Shown here in pieces: positions 62,866 through 64,000 of a stretch of DNA of 64,000 bases. Below the pieces are notes generated by a model. It was not told where the DNA came from. It did not search any database and saw nothing but the letters and a program-made list of their open reading frames with translations. This stretch comes from Fibrella aquatilis. Its GTDB lineage: Bacteria > Bacteroidota > Bacteroidia > Cytophagales > Spirosomataceae. The stretch is from the NCBI RefSeq assembly GCF_017353255.1, contig NZ_JAFMYU010000003.1, positions 124,001-188,000 on the forward strand, in the 5' to 3' direction. Positions within the stretch are counted from its first letter, which is position 1. Every line of letters starts with the position of its first letter. The translations under genes and the position numbers were made by a program.

Positions 62866-63144
62866 TGGGTCAACCGACTCGATACCAAAGGGATAGGTAG
62901 CGCCTTTTTGCCGGTTGGTTTTCCAGTGGGTGGGTTGCAGGTTCCGAATGTTGTTGGAACCGCCCTTGCTGAGTGGCTTGCGGTGGTCGATCTCCCAACC
63001 CATCTCCCATGGTTTGCCGTGATGGGGCCAATAGATCAACGTGCCGTAGGCATCCAACCGGTGCAGATCGGGATTTTTACCAGGAATGGGTTCACCTTTT
63101 TGAAATACGCGCCAGGCAAGTGGCTTCTTTTCTTTCAACGTCAT
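62821..63144 (-). CDS. HNH endonuclease
   Basis: Small nuclease of 107 residues. The HNH signature lies in WEIDHRKPLSKGGSNNIRNL (His near residue 52) followed by QPTHWKTNRQKG. Such proteins occur in phages and mobile elements, where they nick or package DNA. It is convergent with, and overlaps, the gene at 62584. Confidence 0.82.
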   Translation of the reverse strand: MTLKEKKPLAWRVFQKGEPIPGKNPDLHRLDAYGTLIYWPHHGKPWEMGWEIDHRKPLSKGGSNNIRNLQPTHWKTNRQKGATYPFGIESVDPLPVSRLLKPARKRK

Positions 63145-63265
63145 TGGGGGTATGTGGTGTTCAGTGAGAAGTATGATTGTCAGAGATCACTTCAAACTTA
63201 CCCACTACCCCCGATACTACCAACCTAAGAGAAATGCTTACTAACAGTAGTTCAATGACCGGCTC

Positions 63266-63559
63266 ATGAATGATGTATTGACCGCCGTGGCCGCATTGCT
63301 CATGAATTTTAATTGGCTGGAAAGCCTGTTGCTAGCTGCCTATGTGTGGTCGGGTATTCAATTGCCCAGGGTGGGCTATTCGGAGACCTACCGTATGGAT
63401 CATGGCCAACCAGATAAGGTTCTTGAGTGGTCTGCGTCAGTGGCGCCCATGATGGGGTTTGGCGTCTGCAACCAACGCAGTGACGCATTAGGCTACCGGG
63501 AGACGTGTTTTTTACTGGGCTGCTTTGTTTTTCACATCCGCAGAAGTACCCATGCATGA
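63266..63559 (+). CDS. small hypothetical protein
   Basis: 97 residues with a hydrophobic N-terminal segment (AVAALLMNFNWLESLLLAAY). Its stop overlaps the next start (ATGA, 63556-63559), which favours it being real. No family recognised. Confidence 0.5.
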   Translation: MNDVLTAVAALLMNFNWLESLLLAAYVWSGIQLPRVGYSETYRMDHGQPDKVLEWSASVAPMMGFGVCNQRSDALGYRETCFLLGCFVFHIRRSTHA

Positions 63560-63783
63560 ACAGACTGAATCGAGATATAGACCGCCTGTTTGGCGACGTG
63601 CTGCTGTTGATGGGCCAGGTGATCACCAAAACCCTGGAACACTACCAGGCCGCGCAAGCGGCCAAACTCAAGCCTCGTTTTACCCCATCGGATGCCGCCG
63701 TAACCGACGTGCAGGCCGACCCACTACCAACCCCATCTACCCAACCAGTGAGCACCAATACCAATGAACGAAAACCAGCCTGA
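63556..63783 (+). CDS. small hypothetical protein, coupled
   Basis: 75 residues from ATG 63556: a helical, membrane-associable N-terminus (IDRLFGDVLLLMGQVI) and a Pro/Thr-rich tail. It overlaps both neighbours, typical of compact phage operons. Function unknown. Confidence 0.55.
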   Translation: MNRLNRDIDRLFGDVLLLMGQVITKTLEHYQAAQAAKLKPRFTPSDAAVTDVQADPLPTPSTQPVSTNTNERKPA

Positions 63784-63907
63784 CACCCTGCACGACGTGG
63801 CGTTGGTGGCCCTGCTGCTGCTGCTGCTGATGGTACCCATTCTGCCCCTGCTGATCTGGGCTAACAACCTCATTACCTGGCTTTTCCGCCCCCGCCGCCA
63901 TGCCTAG
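63764..63907 (+). CDS. 47-residue single-pass membrane protein
   Basis: ATG 63764 to TAG 63907. The middle is strongly hydrophobic (ALVALLLLLLMVPILPLLIW) followed by Arg-rich RPRRHA, a membrane-anchor layout with positive-inside tail. It overlaps both neighbours by 20 and 8 bases. A holin- or accessory-like role is only a guess. Confidence 0.5.
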   Translation: MNENQPDTLHDVALVALLLLLLMVPILPLLIWANNLITWLFRPRRHA

Positions 63908-64000
63908 CAAGCCCACCAACAGCTTTGATTTTCCCATGCTCGACCTGGGCGACGTGGTGCAGCAACGCGCCTACGTAGACCGGTTCACCGCCGCCGTGGC
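63900..64000 (+). CDS. start of a further gene (partial)
   Basis: From ATG 63900 the frame is open to the window end, beginning MPSKPTNSFDFPMLDLGDVV. It overlaps the preceding gene by eight bases, continuing the compact operon. Product unknown. Confidence 0.5.
   Translation, partial: MPSKPTNSFDFPMLDLGDVVQQRAYVDRFTAAV

Overview
The window looks like a chromosomal segment of an aerobic Bacteroidota member, most likely a Cytophagales/Spirosoma-like bacterium. The grounds are two SusC/SusD outer-membrane uptake pairs, an FG-GAP/UnbV lipoprotein in a Sus operon, a protein ending in a type IX secretion sorting domain, several TAnnTTTG promoter boxes of the Bacteroidota type, and fairly GC-rich coding sequence. 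I see no rRNA, tRNA or CRISPR array. The species is inferred, not read.

Layout. 1-4127: first SusC/SusD pair (SusD runs off the left edge). 4418-18709: minus-strand run with membrane dipeptidase, D-threonine-aldolase-like enzyme, SDR, 3-hydroxyacyl-CoA dehydrogenase-like enzyme, Gfo/Idh oxidoreductase, FG-GAP/UnbV lipoprotein and the second SusD and SusC; no glycoside hydrolase lies in it. 18793-23871: LacI regulator with LacI-type operators, GHMP kinase, GH109-like enzyme and D-lactate dehydrogenase-like enzyme. 23889-26527: L,D-transpeptidase, a small Lys/Ala-rich protein and an Acg-like nitroreductase. 26737-37795: a stress/fermentation island (DUF6544-like protein, two universal stress proteins, a P-type Ca-ATPase, acetate kinase, phosphoketolase, DedA, SDR) with two FNR-like palindromes. 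37799-61138: mostly housekeeping and accessory genes (M48 protease, CBM9 protein, ChrA, 2OG-Fe oxygenase, histidine kinase, exported SOD, PgeF, LytTR regulator, a CPBP/erythromycin-esterase-like fusion, PyrB, GH13, glutamine synthetase family enzyme, APH-like kinase, MarC, MazG-like enzyme, YyaL, T9SS cargo). 61135-64000: PIN toxin/antitoxin pair, then what appears to be the edge of a prophage or other mobile element (XRE repressor, HNH endonuclease, tightly overlapping small genes).

The most striking feature is not a gene. At about 16 places, almost always between genes, there are long inverted repeats whose arms (24 to 67 bp, often perfect) are built of degenerate tandem units with a period of about 7 bases. 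The unit sequence differs from hairpin to hairpin, but within one hairpin the two arms match nearly perfectly. Several share a GC-rich core (CGGTCCGCCGTCGCGG). They reach into gene ends, one is carried in frame inside the UnbV lipoprotein gene, and one forms a perfect 56-bp mirror that gives two divergent genes the same promoter and start codon. They resemble in principle the heptameric short tandem repeats (STRR) of cyanobacteria, but in folded-back form; I know of no described Bacteroidota family that matches.
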